A DNA stretch of 64,000 nt from positions 2,790,001-2,854,000 of the forward strand of contig NZ_CP028271.1 of the NCBI RefSeq assembly GCF_009914055.1, written 5' to 3'. A model generated the notes under the pieces. The model saw only the letters and a list, made by a program, of their open reading frames with translations. It had not been told where the DNA came from and did no database searches. Source of the stretch: Mixta intestinalis (GTDB taxonomy: Bacteria > Pseudomonadota > Gammaproteobacteria > Enterobacterales > Enterobacteriaceae). A program made the position numbers and the translations under genes. Below are positions 45,973 through 54,916 of this stretch, piece by piece. Within the stretch, counting starts at the first letter, position 1; each line of letters starts with the position of its first letter.

Positions 45973-46956
45973 ATGCCTGACTTTATTTTCCCACCGCGTC
46001 AGCCCGTTGCCTCTTCACGGCTGCCGCTGACGTTAATTTCGCTGGAAGACTGGGCGCTGGTTGCGGTTGAAGGTGCGGACAGCACAACGTATCTGCAAGG
46101 CCAGCTCACGCTGGATGTTACGGCGCTGCCAAAAGAGAAACATCTTCCCTGCGCGCACTGCGATGCCAAAGGGAAAATGTGGAGCAATCTGCGTCTGTTC
46201 CATCGCGGCGAAGGCTATGCCTATCTGGTACGCCGCAACCTGCGCGATACGCAAATCAATGAACTGAAAAAATATGCCGTTTTCTCTAAGGTAACCATCG
46301 CTGCCGATGATCAGGCGATTCTGCTGGGCGTAGCGGGCTTCCAGGCCAGAGCCGCGCTGACTAACCGCTTCGCCGCCCTGCCCGATGCGCAAACGCCGGT
46401 GGTGCAGGATGGCGAATCAACGCTGTTGTGGTTTGATTCTCCTGCCGAACGCTTCCTGCTTATCACCACCGCCGAAAAAGCGGCGGAACTGAAGCAGGCG
46501 CTGGCGGATGATGCCCAGCTTAACGGCAGTCAGCAATGGCTGGCGCTGGATATCGAAGCGGGTCTGCCGGTACTGGATGAGAAAACCAGCGCGCAGCTGA
46601 TTCCGCAGGCGACCAATTTGCAGGCGCTGGAAGCGATCAGCTTCAAAAAAGGTTGTTATACCGGGCAAGAGATGGTGGCGCGAGCTAAATTCCGTGGTGC
46701 CAATAAGCGCGCCCTTTACTGGCTGGCTGGCAAAGCGGGCCGGACCCCGGAGGCCGGTGACGCGCTGGAGCTAAAAATGGGCGAGAACTGGCGGCGCACC
46801 GGCACCATTCTGGCCGCCGTACAGTTAGAATCGGGCGATGCCTGGATACAGGCGGTGCTGAATAACGATCTGGAGCCGGAAAGCGTGCTGCGCGTACAGG
46901 GCGATGAAGGCGGACAGCTGGCGATTCAGCCGCTGCCCTACTCGCTGGCAGAATAA
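45973..46956 (+). CDS. ygfZ: folate-binding protein YgfZ, Fe-S cluster repair/assembly
   Basis: A 327-aa tetrahydrofolate-binding protein related to GcvT that supports certain Fe-S enzymes such as MiaB. The frame is open to 45811, but ATG 45973 (MPDFIFPPRQPVASSRLP) matches E. coli and has AGGA at 7-nt spacing. The signature KKGCYTGQEMVARAKFRGANKRAL with its essential cysteine is intact. Divergent from sdhE with about 220 bp between; a T-tailed hairpin follows. Confidence 0.95.
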   Translation: MPDFIFPPRQPVASSRLPLTLISLEDWALVAVEGADSTTYLQGQLTLDVTALPKEKHLPCAHCDAKGKMWSNLRLFHRGEGYAYLVRRNLRDTQINELKKYAVFSKVTIAADDQAILLGVAGFQARAALTNRFAALPDAQTPVVQDGESTLLWFDSPAERFLLITTAEKAAELKQALADDAQLNGSQQWLALDIEAGLPVLDEKTSAQLIPQATNLQALEAISFKKGCYTGQEMVARAKFRGANKRALYWLAGKAGRTPEAGDALELKMGENWRRTGTILAAVQLESGDAWIQAVLNNDLEPESVLRVQGDEGGQLAIQPLPYSLAE

Positions 46957-46965
46957 AATATCTCA

Positions 46966-46987
46966 GGCGGCGTAAAGCCGCCTTTTT
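46966..46987 (+). terminator. intrinsic terminator of ygfZ
   Basis: GGCGGC-GTAAA-GCCGCC (46966-46982) followed by TTTTT, ten bases after the ygfZ stop. It overlaps the yqfA stop codon. Confidence 0.85.
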
Positions 46988-47639
46988 ACCGCACGTAAAA
47001 GTAGATCGCCAAAAAGTGACAAATGCTGCCGCCCAGCACAAAGCCGTGCCAGATAGCATGATTATAGGGGATCCGTTTTATCGCATAGAAGATTACGCCC
47101 AGCGTATAGATCAGCCCACCCGCCGCCAGCAGCCAGACGCCGCCTTGGTCGAGCTTAATCGCCAGTTGATAGATAACGATCAGCGATAGCCAGCCCATCA
47201 ACAGATAAGTGATCAACGACAACGCCTTAAAACGATGAGCGAAAACCAGCTTGAAAATAATACCCGCCAGCGCCAGGCACCAGACCACCACCATCAGGCC
47301 GTGTGCCAGCGGCGAATCAAGCCCCACCAGCAGAAACGGCGTATAGGTGCCTGCAATAAGTAAGTAGATCGCACAGTGATCCAGCTTTTTCAGCCAGAAT
47401 TTAGCCCGTGGCCAGGGGATAGCGTGATAGAGCGTCGAGGCGAGAAACAGCAGGATCATGCTGCCGCCATACAGGCTGTAACTCACTATCGCCAGCGTGC
47501 CAGCGTTAGCCGTAATCGCCTGGCTCAAGAGCAGCACCAGGCCCACAATACCGAAGATGCAACCTATGCCGTGACTGAGGCTGTTGGCGATCTCCTCTGC
47601 CAGAGTATATCCCTGCGCTAATCCGTTTTTCTTTGTCAC
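46986..47639 (-). CDS. yqfA: hemolysin III / PAQR-family membrane protein YqfA
   Basis: A seven-helix inner-membrane protein of the HlyIII (PAQR-like) family. Conserved elements are SHGIGCIFGIVG (His in helix 1), GGSMILLFLASTLYHAIP (Ser, His) and the terminal NHAIWHGFVLGGSICHFLAI with paired histidines of the metal site. A GTG at 47639 with GGGAG at 7-nt spacing gives 217 aa, close to E. coli (219); an ATG at 47675 is also in frame. E. coli YqfA takes part in membrane-energetics regulation by an unclear mechanism. Confidence 0.9.
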   Translation of the reverse strand: MTKKNGLAQGYTLAEEIANSLSHGIGCIFGIVGLVLLLSQAITANAGTLAIVSYSLYGGSMILLFLASTLYHAIPWPRAKFWLKKLDHCAIYLLIAGTYTPFLLVGLDSPLAHGLMVVVWCLALAGIIFKLVFAHRFKALSLITYLLMGWLSLIVIYQLAIKLDQGGVWLLAAGGLIYTLGVIFYAIKRIPYNHAIWHGFVLGGSICHFLAIYFYVR

Positions 47640-47857
47640 CTTAATGCTCCCGGAACGACGTAATACATTGTGCAAGCAAGGAAATCCTGCTGTCAGGTTT
47701 CATCAAATCATAGACATCCACAGCGTAGCTGAGAACCATTTCAGTGTACACCTGTAAGCTGAAATAAATTTATGTCGATGGGTAGCAGCGTGTAGCCATC
47801 GGCGGGTAAAGGAAAATCTGCTAAAGTAGGCACGGTAATAGCAGACGCGGATACAGC

Positions 47858-48589
47858 ATGTTTACTCACAGCATAATCTCAACGCTCAATGACACCGAGA
47901 TGCAGGTGTATAACACCGTGCTCAAAAGCGGTGATAAAGTCATGTATATGACTATTCGCGAGCTGGCTGACGCGGCGGGCGTTTCCACAACCTCAGTGCT
48001 GCGGTTTTGCCGAAAAATGCAGTGTGATGGCTATTCTGAATTCCGCATCCGCTTTAAATTATATTTAGAACAGGAGCAGCAGAGCCCAATTAATTACGGC
48101 GTTAATGAGATGATCAGCTTTTTCAAAAGCATTAATAACGATGAGTTTGAGCATCTGATTAGCCAGGCGGTAGAGCATATTATTGCCGCGCAGCGTATTA
48201 TTTTTGTCGGTGCCAGCACCTCGGGCACGTTAGGAAAATATGGCGCACGATTTTTCTCTAACGTTGGTAAATTCAGTAACTATATTGACGATCCTTATTA
48301 TCCAGTCAGTAGCGATATGTATAAGGATGCGGTAGCGATTATTCTTTCCGTCTCCGGCGAAACCGAAGAAATTCTGCGACTGGCAAGCCAGTTCAGCCTG
48401 CACTGCTGTAAAATTATTACTATTACCAACAGCGAAAACAGTTCACTGGCGAAGCTGGCCGATTTTAATATTTCTTATCATATGCCGTTAATTCGCATGA
48501 ACGGCGGGTTAGATATTACCACGCAGGTGCCCACCATTTATATTATCGAAAGTATTGGCCGCAAACTGGCCAGCCGTTTAGCCAAATAA
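47858..48589 (+). CDS. RpiR/MurR-family transcriptional regulator
   Basis: A 243-aa sugar-phosphate-responsive regulator: N-terminal RpiR helix-turn-helix (TIRELADAAGVSTTSVLRFCRKMQCDGYSEFRIRFK, about 30-70), then a SIS domain (about 105-230) with the phosphosugar loop VGASTSGTLGKYGARFF and SVSGETEEIL. It takes the place of yqfB upstream of bglA compared with E. coli. With about 200 bp to bglA and the same direction, it most likely senses a phospho-beta-glucoside or glucose-6-phosphate and controls bglA. Composition is slightly more AT-rich than its neighbours. Confidence 0.88.
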   Translation: MFTHSIISTLNDTEMQVYNTVLKSGDKVMYMTIRELADAAGVSTTSVLRFCRKMQCDGYSEFRIRFKLYLEQEQQSPINYGVNEMISFFKSINNDEFEHLISQAVEHIIAAQRIIFVGASTSGTLGKYGARFFSNVGKFSNYIDDPYYPVSSDMYKDAVAIILSVSGETEEILRLASQFSLHCCKIITITNSENSSLAKLADFNISYHMPLIRMNGGLDITTQVPTIYIIESIGRKLASRLAK

Positions 48590-48623
48590 AACAGCCTGTT
48601 TTTTATAAGTAACAAATTACCGT

Positions 48624-48648
48624 TGTCACGTTTCGTTATAACGTGACA
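48624..48648. promoter_or_regulatory. 9-bp inverted repeat upstream of bglA, candidate RpiR-type operator
   Basis: TGTCACGTT (48624-48632) and AACGTGACA (48640-48648) are perfect arms around 7 bp, 35 bp after the regulator stop and about 145 bp before bglA. No T-run follows, so an operator fits better than a terminator, though the latter is not excluded. Confidence 0.5.
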
Positions 48649-48793
48649 TTCCTCTGCGCTTTGCTACACTCCGGTCAATCTTCATAGCTGAACCGCTAGA
48701 ATTACGTGCTTATCGCAGTGCCAACGATATTAATTTTCGTCGTCACGGCATGTTAATTACACCATTATTTTACGTATCAGTAAGGATCGCTTT

Positions 48794-50233
48794 ATGTCAA
48801 AACAGCAGCAGTTACCGAAAGATTTTCTGTGGGGCGGCGCAGTGGCCGCGCATCAGGTCGAAGGCGGCTGGGATCAGGACGGCAAAGGCATCAGCATTTG
48901 TGACGTGCTTTCCGGCGGCGCACATGGCGTTGACCGCGTGATTACCGACGGCGTGCAGCCCGGCTATAACTATCCCAACCATGAGGCGGTCGATTTTTAT
49001 CATCGCTATAAAGAAGACATTGCGCTGTTTGCCGAAATGGGCTTCAAATGCTTCCGCACCTCTATCGCCTGGACACGCATTTTTCCTCATGGTGATGAAC
49101 TGGAGCCGAACGAAGCGGGCCTGCAATTTTATGACGATCTGTTCGATGAGCTGCTGAAGCACGGCATTGAGCCGGTGATCACCCTTTCCCACTTTGAAAT
49201 GCCGTGGCACCTGGTAAAACAGTATGGCGGCTGGCTGAACCGTAAAGTGGTCGATTGCTTTGTGCGCTTCAGCGAAGTGGTCATGCGCCGCTACCAGCAC
49301 AAAGTGAAATACTGGATGACCTTTAACGAGATCAATAACCAGCGCACCTGGAACTACCCGCTATTTGGCTACTGCTGTTCCGGCGTGATCTTCACCGAGC
49401 ATGAACATCCTGAGCAGACGATGTATCAGGTAATGCATCATCAGTTTGTTGCCAGTGCGCAGGTGGTGGCGCTGGGCCGCCGCATCAATCCCGATTTCCA
49501 GATTGGCTGCATGATTGCGATGGTGCCGGTTTATCCCTTCTCCTGCCATCCGGACGATGTGATGTTCGCCCATGAAGCGATGCATCGTCGCTATGTCTTC
49601 AGCGATGTGCAAATGCGCGGCTACTATCCTGCCTACGTGTTACAGGAATGGGCGCGTAAAGGCTATCAGATCGAGATGGAAGCGGGCGATGAAGAGACGC
49701 TGCGCAACGGCTGCTGCGACTATATTGGCTTCAGCTATTACATGAGCAACGCGGTGCAGGCCAACGCTGAAGGTGAAGGCGCCTCAATTACCGGTTTTGA
49801 AGGCAGCGTGCCGAATCCGCACGTCAAGGCTTCCGACTGGGGCTGGCAGATCGATCCGGTTGGCCTGCGTTACTCAATGAACGCGCTCTATGAGCGTTAC
49901 CAGAAGCCGCTGTTTATCGTGGAAAATGGCTTTGGCGCTATCGATAAGCCGAACGCTAACGGCATGATTGAGGACGATTACCGCATCGATTATCTGCGCG
50001 CGCATATCGAGCAAATGAAAAAAGCGGTGCTGGAAGATGGCGTAGAGCTGATGGGCTATACGCCGTGGGGTTGTATTGACTGCGTCTCTTTCACCACCGG
50101 CCAGTACAACAAACGCTACGGCTTTATTCACGTTGATAAAAATGATGACGGCAGCGGCACGATGGCACGCTCGAAGAAGAAGAGTTTTGGCTGGTATCAG
50201 CGGGTTATCGCCAGCAACGGCGAGCAGCTGTAA
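48794..50233 (+). CDS. bglA: 6-phospho-beta-glucosidase A
   Basis: A 479-aa glycoside hydrolase family 1 enzyme, same length as E. coli BglA, that hydrolyses phosphorylated beta-glucosides such as arbutin-6-P or cellobiose-6-P after PTS uptake. The acid/base glutamate is in YWMTFNEIN and the nucleophile in LFIVENGFG. Sequence identity to E. coli is high throughout (FLWGGAVAAHQVEGGW, TRIFPHGDE). No PTS permease is adjacent, so substrate import must be encoded elsewhere. Confidence 0.95.
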   Translation: MSKQQQLPKDFLWGGAVAAHQVEGGWDQDGKGISICDVLSGGAHGVDRVITDGVQPGYNYPNHEAVDFYHRYKEDIALFAEMGFKCFRTSIAWTRIFPHGDELEPNEAGLQFYDDLFDELLKHGIEPVITLSHFEMPWHLVKQYGGWLNRKVVDCFVRFSEVVMRRYQHKVKYWMTFNEINNQRTWNYPLFGYCCSGVIFTEHEHPEQTMYQVMHHQFVASAQVVALGRRINPDFQIGCMIAMVPVYPFSCHPDDVMFAHEAMHRRYVFSDVQMRGYYPAYVLQEWARKGYQIEMEAGDEETLRNGCCDYIGFSYYMSNAVQANAEGEGASITGFEGSVPNPHVKASDWGWQIDPVGLRYSMNALYERYQKPLFIVENGFGAIDKPNANGMIEDDYRIDYLRAHIEQMKKAVLEDGVELMGYTPWGCIDCVSFTTGQYNKRYGFIHVDKNDDGSGTMARSKKKSFGWYQRVIASNGEQL

Positions 50234-50239
50234 ACGGAC

Positions 50240-50264
50240 AGGCCGGCGCAATCCGGCCTTTATT
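50240..50264 (+). terminator. intrinsic terminator of bglA
   Basis: AGGCCGG-CGCAAT-CCGGCCT, a perfect 7-bp stem followed by TTATT, seven bases after the bglA stop. Confidence 0.75.
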
Positions 50265-50518
50265 AATAAGCACGCCCTTATTAAGTTACAATAAAATAAC
50301 GTATCGCCCCTCGTAATTAAATAAAAAACTAACCATCAATTAATTATTATTTTGTAAGCTACTTAAATTCAACAATTAACCCGTTATAACTCTCTGTTCT
50401 TTCTACGCCCTCCTACTTTTTTAACCATTAAAATTAAGTTTGTAAGCTATGTCACAAAATATTTTTCCCAATATGACAAGATCCACATGAAATCGTTTGT
50501 TTTTAACTGGCAAAAAAT

Positions 50519-51424
50519 ATGAAATTGAAAAATTCACCGCTATTGTTCGCTTGCTGTATTATCACTTCTTCTCCTCTTTACGCCAGCACACCGCTGACCG
50601 GATCGGAGATACTTGCGGTTAATAAAGGCGGCACAGCGAACAAAATATATACGCATAATCAACCAACGCTAAAGGTTGCCGCTTATAATATTGGCAAAAA
50701 CGAAGCGTCAGATGACGTTACGGATTTTACCCAGCTGAATCAGGCAATAAAGAAAATAGATGCCGATGTGATAGCCGTGACGGAGATTGATAATCAGACA
50801 CATCGCAGCGGAAATATTAATCAACTCGCCAAAATTGCTGAAGCAAACCACCTGTTTTATGCCTTTGGTAAGGCATTGGATTTCGATGGCGGAGAATATG
50901 GCGTTGGATTGCTGTCGAAATATAAGATCGATAAATCTCAGGTAATTAATCTGCCTTCGGGAACAGCAGAACAGCGCGTGGTCCTTCTGTCGCAAATCAC
51001 TAAACCCGGTTTCGATTCACCGATTATTGTTATGACGGCGCACCTGGACTGGCAAAAAAACCCGGAGGTCCGTATTAATCAGGCACGCTATTTACTCGAT
51101 CTGAGTATTGGTGATGCGCCTTCTGATTTCACTAATATCGCTTCTGCGATAAAAATACTTGCTGGCGACTTTAATTCCACAGCTGAAGAACAGCCGATTA
51201 AAGAAATTAATTACTTCTGGAACCCGGTGGTTAAAAATGGCACAGATACCCGCACCTGGCCTGCCGTTAATCCAGCACTTGATCTTGACCACATTTTTAC
51301 CTTTAAAGGTCAAAAATGGAACGTTAAAAACCTTACCGTTCCCTCTGTAACAAATGACTTTAACTGGGCAGCGGCCAGCGATCATTTACCCGTAGTCGCT
51401 GAACTGGAATTGCAGGAACAATAA
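50519..51424 (+). CDS. secreted endonuclease/exonuclease/phosphatase-fold protein
   Basis: A 301-aa protein with a signal peptide (MKLKNSPLLFACCIITSSPLYA). The mature part is a complete EEP (DNase I/exo III-like) domain: Asn57 in AAYNIGK, Glu89 in AVTEIDNQ, His175 in TAHLDWQ, Asp217/Asn219 in AGDFNST, Asp257-His258 in LDHIF and Asp288-His289 in ASDHLPVVAEL. The whole metal and catalytic set is present, so the enzyme should be active on a phosphodiester or phosphomonoester in the periplasm or outside. Nuclease, phosphoinositide phosphatase and sphingomyelinase activities all occur in this fold; the substrate cannot be told. The gene and its 250-bp leader are AT-rich and absent from the E. coli bglA-gcvP junction. 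Confidence 0.85.
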   Translation: MKLKNSPLLFACCIITSSPLYASTPLTGSEILAVNKGGTANKIYTHNQPTLKVAAYNIGKNEASDDVTDFTQLNQAIKKIDADVIAVTEIDNQTHRSGNINQLAKIAEANHLFYAFGKALDFDGGEYGVGLLSKYKIDKSQVINLPSGTAEQRVVLLSQITKPGFDSPIIVMTAHLDWQKNPEVRINQARYLLDLSIGDAPSDFTNIASAIKILAGDFNSTAEEQPIKEINYFWNPVVKNGTDTRTWPAVNPALDLDHIFTFKGQKWNVKNLTVPSVTNDFNWAAASDHLPVVAELELQEQ

Positions 51425-51440
51425 AAAAGCGCTAACGAAA

Positions 51441-51466
51441 AAAGGGTTTGTTACCAAACCCTTTTT
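51441..51466. terminator. bidirectional intrinsic terminator between the EEP gene and gcvP
   Basis: AAAGGGTTTG-TTAC-CAAACCCTTT forms a perfect 10-bp stem with A-run before and T-run after, so it can stop transcription from both sides of two convergent genes. Confidence 0.85.
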
Positions 51467-51516
51467 ATTTATACCTGCCGTATGTTATTCGGCTACGCCT
51501 GTTTCTCGTAGCATAG

Positions 51517-54390
51517 CTACTGATATTCGCTCATCGGCACGCAGGAACAGAACAGGTTACGATCGCCATAAACATCATCCAGACGCTTCACCGTCGGCCA
51601 GTATTTGTTTTCGCTGCCAGCCGGGAATACCGCCAGCTCACGACTGTAGGGATGCGACCAATCGCCTGCCAGCTCTTGCTGCGTATGCGGCGCGTTCACC
51701 AGCGGGTTATCCTCCAGCGGCCATTCACCGCTGGCGACGCGATCGATCTCAGCGCGAATCGCCAGCATTGCCTCAATAAAGCGATCCAGCTCGATCTTAC
51801 TTTCCGACTCCGTCGGCTCAACCATCAGCGTGCCCGCTACCGGGAACGACATCGTCGGCGCATGGAAACCATAATCGATCAGTCGTTTGGCGATATCCAG
51901 CTCGCTGATGCCAGTTTGCTCCTTCAGCGGACGCAAATCGAGGATACATTCATGCGCCACGCGGTTATCGCGCCCGGTATAAAGCACCGGATAGGCCGAT
52001 TGCAGACGGTTGGCGATATAGTTTGCATTCAGGATAGCGACGGCACTGGCCTGCTTCAGCCCTTCCGCGCCCATCATGCGAATATACATCCAGCTGATCG
52101 GCAGAATCGAGGCGCTGCCGAAAGGTGCGGCTGAAACGGCACCCTGCTGTGTCAGTACGCCATCAATTTGCACCACGCTATGACCCGGCACAAACGGTGC
52201 CAGATGCGCTTTCACACCGATCGGCCCCATACCCGGCCCACCGCCGCCGTGCGGAATACAGAAGGTTTTATGCAGGTTGAGATGTGATACATCCGCGCCG
52301 ATATAGCCTGGAGTGGTAATGCCAACCTGCGCATTCATGTTTGCGCCGTCCAGGTAAACCTGACCACCATACTGATGCACGATCTGGCAAACTTCACGGA
52401 TCGTCTCTTCATACACGCCGTGCGTGGAAGGATAGGTCACCATAATGCAGGAAAGCGCGCTGCCCGCCTGCTCCGCTTTCTGCCGCAGATCGTGCAGATC
52501 GATATTGCCCTGCTTGTCACAGGCGACCACCACTACCGCCATTCCTGCCATCTGCGCCGAAGCCGGGTTAGTACCGTGAGCGGAGCTGGGGATCAGACAG
52601 ATATTGCGCTCGCCCTCGTTGCGGCTCTCATGGTAACGGCGAATCGCCAGCAGTCCGGCATATTCCCCCTGCGCGCCGGAGTTAGGCTGCATGCAGAGCG
52701 CGTCATATCCGGTGAGCTGCACCAGCCACTGCGACAGCTGACCAATCATTTGCAGGTAGCCCGCCGCCTGCTCTGCCGGACAAAACGGATGCAGCTCGGC
52801 AAACTCCGGCCAGGTAATGGGAATCATCTCTGCGGCGGCGTTCAGCTTCATTGTGCAGGAGCCGAGCGGGATCATCGCCTGATTCAGCGCCAGATCTTTT
52901 TTCTCCAGGCTGTGCATATAACGCATCATCTCAGTTTCACTGTGATAACGATTAAATACCGGATGCGTCAGGATTGGCTGCTGGCGCAGCAGCGCAGGCG
53001 GCACTGAAGTGCTGTTGCCCGCTACGCTGTTATCCAGCGTATCGATATCCAGGCCGTGATCGTCGCCGAGCAGAATAGCGAACAGCGTGGCGACATCTTC
53101 ACGGCTGGTCGTTTCATCCAGCGTAATGCCCACCGCCTGATGAATATCGGTTCGCAGATTAACGCCGAAGCTCAGCGCACGTGCCAGCACCGCCGCTTTA
53201 TCACTGACTTCAACCGTCAGGGTATCGAACCAACTTTGGTGGCGTAGCGTCAGGCCGCCCTGCTTCAGGCCCGCCGCAAGAATATCGGTAAGGCGGTGAA
53301 TACGGCTGGCGATGCGCTTCAGCCCTGTCGGGCCGTGATACACCGCATAGAAACCGGCGATATTTGCCAGCAGTACCTGCGACGTACAGATGTTGGAGTT
53401 CGCTTTTTCACGGCGGATATGTTGCTCACGCGTTTGCATCGCCATACGCAGCGCGGTATTGCCTGCTGCATCGCGTGACACGCCGATAATGCGCCCCGGC
53501 ATTGAGCGTTTGTGCTCATCACGGGCGGCAAAGAAAGCGGCGTGCGGGCCGCCGTAGCCCATCGGTACCCCAAAACGCTGGGCTGAGCCAAAGACGATAT
53601 CCGCCCCCTGTTTGCCCGGCGCGGTCAGCAGCACCAGCGCCATAAAATCAGCCGCCACGCTGACAATGACCTTACGCGCCTTCAGTTCACCGATCAGTGC
53701 GCTGTAATCATGAAGCTCGCCGGTGGTGCCAACCTGTTGCAGCAGCACGCCGAAAACGCCTTCGTGATCCAGCACCCGCTCCGCTTTATCAATCAGCAGC
53801 TCGAAACCGAAGGTCTCCGCACGGGTTTTTACTACATCCAGCGTCTGCGGATGCACATCGTCAGCGACAAAAAACTTATTGGCGTTTTTCAGCCTGGTTA
53901 CGCGCTTCGCCATTGACATCGCTTCTGCCGCCGCCGTTGCTTCATCCAGCAGCGAGGCGGAGGCAATATCCAGCCCGGTTAAATCCAGCGTCAGCTGCTG
54001 GAAGTTGAGCAGCGCCTCCAGGCGTCCCTGCGACACTTCCGGCTGATAAGGGGTATAGGCGGTATACCAGCCTGGATTTTCCAGCAGGTTACGCAGAATG
54101 ACCGGCGGCATCAGCACCGGCGTATAGCCCATGCCGATATAAGATTTAAAGCGCTGATTACGGCTGGCGATCGCTTTTAGCTCCGCCAGCGCCTGATGTT
54201 CCGGCAACGCATCACCGACAGCGGGCGGCCCCGGCAGCTGAATATCTGCCGGTACAATGCTGGTAATTAATTCATTAAGCGAAGCAGCGCCGATAGTTTG
54301 CAGCATGCTTTCCTGCTGCTCCGGAGAAGGACCGATATGGCGTTCAATAAAGGCGCCAGTATGTTCAAGCTGGCTGAGAGTCTGAGTCAT
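51517..54390 (-). CDS. gcvP: glycine dehydrogenase (decarboxylating), P protein
   Basis: The P protein decarboxylates glycine and passes the aminomethyl group to lipoylated GcvH. The 957-aa length equals E. coli. It consists of two tandem PLP-fold halves, of which the C-terminal one holds the cofactor lysine in VSHLNLHKTFCIPHGGGGPGMGPIGVK. The N-terminal half shows the conserved SYIGMGYTPVLMPPVILRN region. Third gene of gcvTHP, 118 bp after gcvH. Confidence 0.98.
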   Translation of the reverse strand: MTQTLSQLEHTGAFIERHIGPSPEQQESMLQTIGAASLNELITSIVPADIQLPGPPAVGDALPEHQALAELKAIASRNQRFKSYIGMGYTPVLMPPVILRNLLENPGWYTAYTPYQPEVSQGRLEALLNFQQLTLDLTGLDIASASLLDEATAAAEAMSMAKRVTRLKNANKFFVADDVHPQTLDVVKTRAETFGFELLIDKAERVLDHEGVFGVLLQQVGTTGELHDYSALIGELKARKVIVSVAADFMALVLLTAPGKQGADIVFGSAQRFGVPMGYGGPHAAFFAARDEHKRSMPGRIIGVSRDAAGNTALRMAMQTREQHIRREKANSNICTSQVLLANIAGFYAVYHGPTGLKRIASRIHRLTDILAAGLKQGGLTLRHQSWFDTLTVEVSDKAAVLARALSFGVNLRTDIHQAVGITLDETTSREDVATLFAILLGDDHGLDIDTLDNSVAGNSTSVPPALLRQQPILTHPVFNRYHSETEMMRYMHSLEKKDLALNQAMIPLGSCTMKLNAAAEMIPITWPEFAELHPFCPAEQAAGYLQMIGQLSQWLVQLTGYDALCMQPNSGAQGEYAGLLAIRRYHESRNEGERNICLIPSSAHGTNPASAQMAGMAVVVVACDKQGNIDLHDLRQKAEQAGSALSCIMVTYPSTHGVYEETIREVCQIVHQYGGQVYLDGANMNAQVGITTPGYIGADVSHLNLHKTFCIPHGGGGPGMGPIGVKAHLAPFVPGHSVVQIDGVLTQQGAVSAAPFGSASILPISWMYIRMMGAEGLKQASAVAILNANYIANRLQSAYPVLYTGRDNRVAHECILDLRPLKEQTGISELDIAKRLIDYGFHAPTMSFPVAGTLMVEPTESESKIELDRFIEAMLAIRAEIDRVASGEWPLEDNPLVNAPHTQQELAGDWSHPYSRELAVFPAGSENKYWPTVKRLDDVYGDRNLFCSCVPMSEYQ

Positions 54391-54508
54391 GAATCGTTAA
54401 TCCTGAGGGGCTGGCTACGGCAGTCAACATGGAGATAATGGGCCAGACGCAGCTGGCCTCACCGGAGAGCTATCCACGCGAGGCAACAGCGCAGATAGCC
54501 CGTTGAGA

Positions 54509-54895
54509 TTATTCGTCGATCGTGGCCTGGTAGCCTTCTGCATCCAGCATCTGATCCAGTTCGGATTCATCGCTGGCCTTAATGCGGAACAGCCAGCCGG
54601 CACCGTAGGAGTCACTGTTAACCAGCTCCGGCGCGCCTTCCAGCTCTTCATTTACCGCCACGATTTCGCCGCTTAGCGGCGCATAGATATCGGAGGCTGC
54701 TTTTACGGATTCCGCCACCGCGCAGTCATCACCTGCGGTAACGCTGGCACCCACCTCAGGCAGGTCAACAAACACCATATCGCCCAGCAGCTCCTGCGCA
54801 TGCTCAGTAATGCCTACGGTCCAGGTGCCGTCAGCTTCCTTACGCACCCACTCATGACTTTCACGGTATTTTAAATCACTTGGCACATTGCTCAT
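54509..54895 (-). CDS. gcvH: glycine cleavage system H protein
   Basis: The lipoyl carrier of the glycine cleavage system. A 128-aa protein (E. coli 129) with the lipoylation lysine at 65 in AVAESVKAASDIYAP. Acidic and beta-rich as expected. Lies 21 bp after gcvT. YgfZ, elsewhere in this window, is structurally related to the T protein but is not part of the complex. Confidence 0.97.
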   Translation of the reverse strand: MSNVPSDLKYRESHEWVRKEADGTWTVGITEHAQELLGDMVFVDLPEVGASVTAGDDCAVAESVKAASDIYAPLSGEIVAVNEELEGAPELVNSDSYGAGWLFRIKASDESELDQMLDAEGYQATIDE

Positions 54896-54916
54896 CGCTA
54901 CAATCTCCTGAAATAG

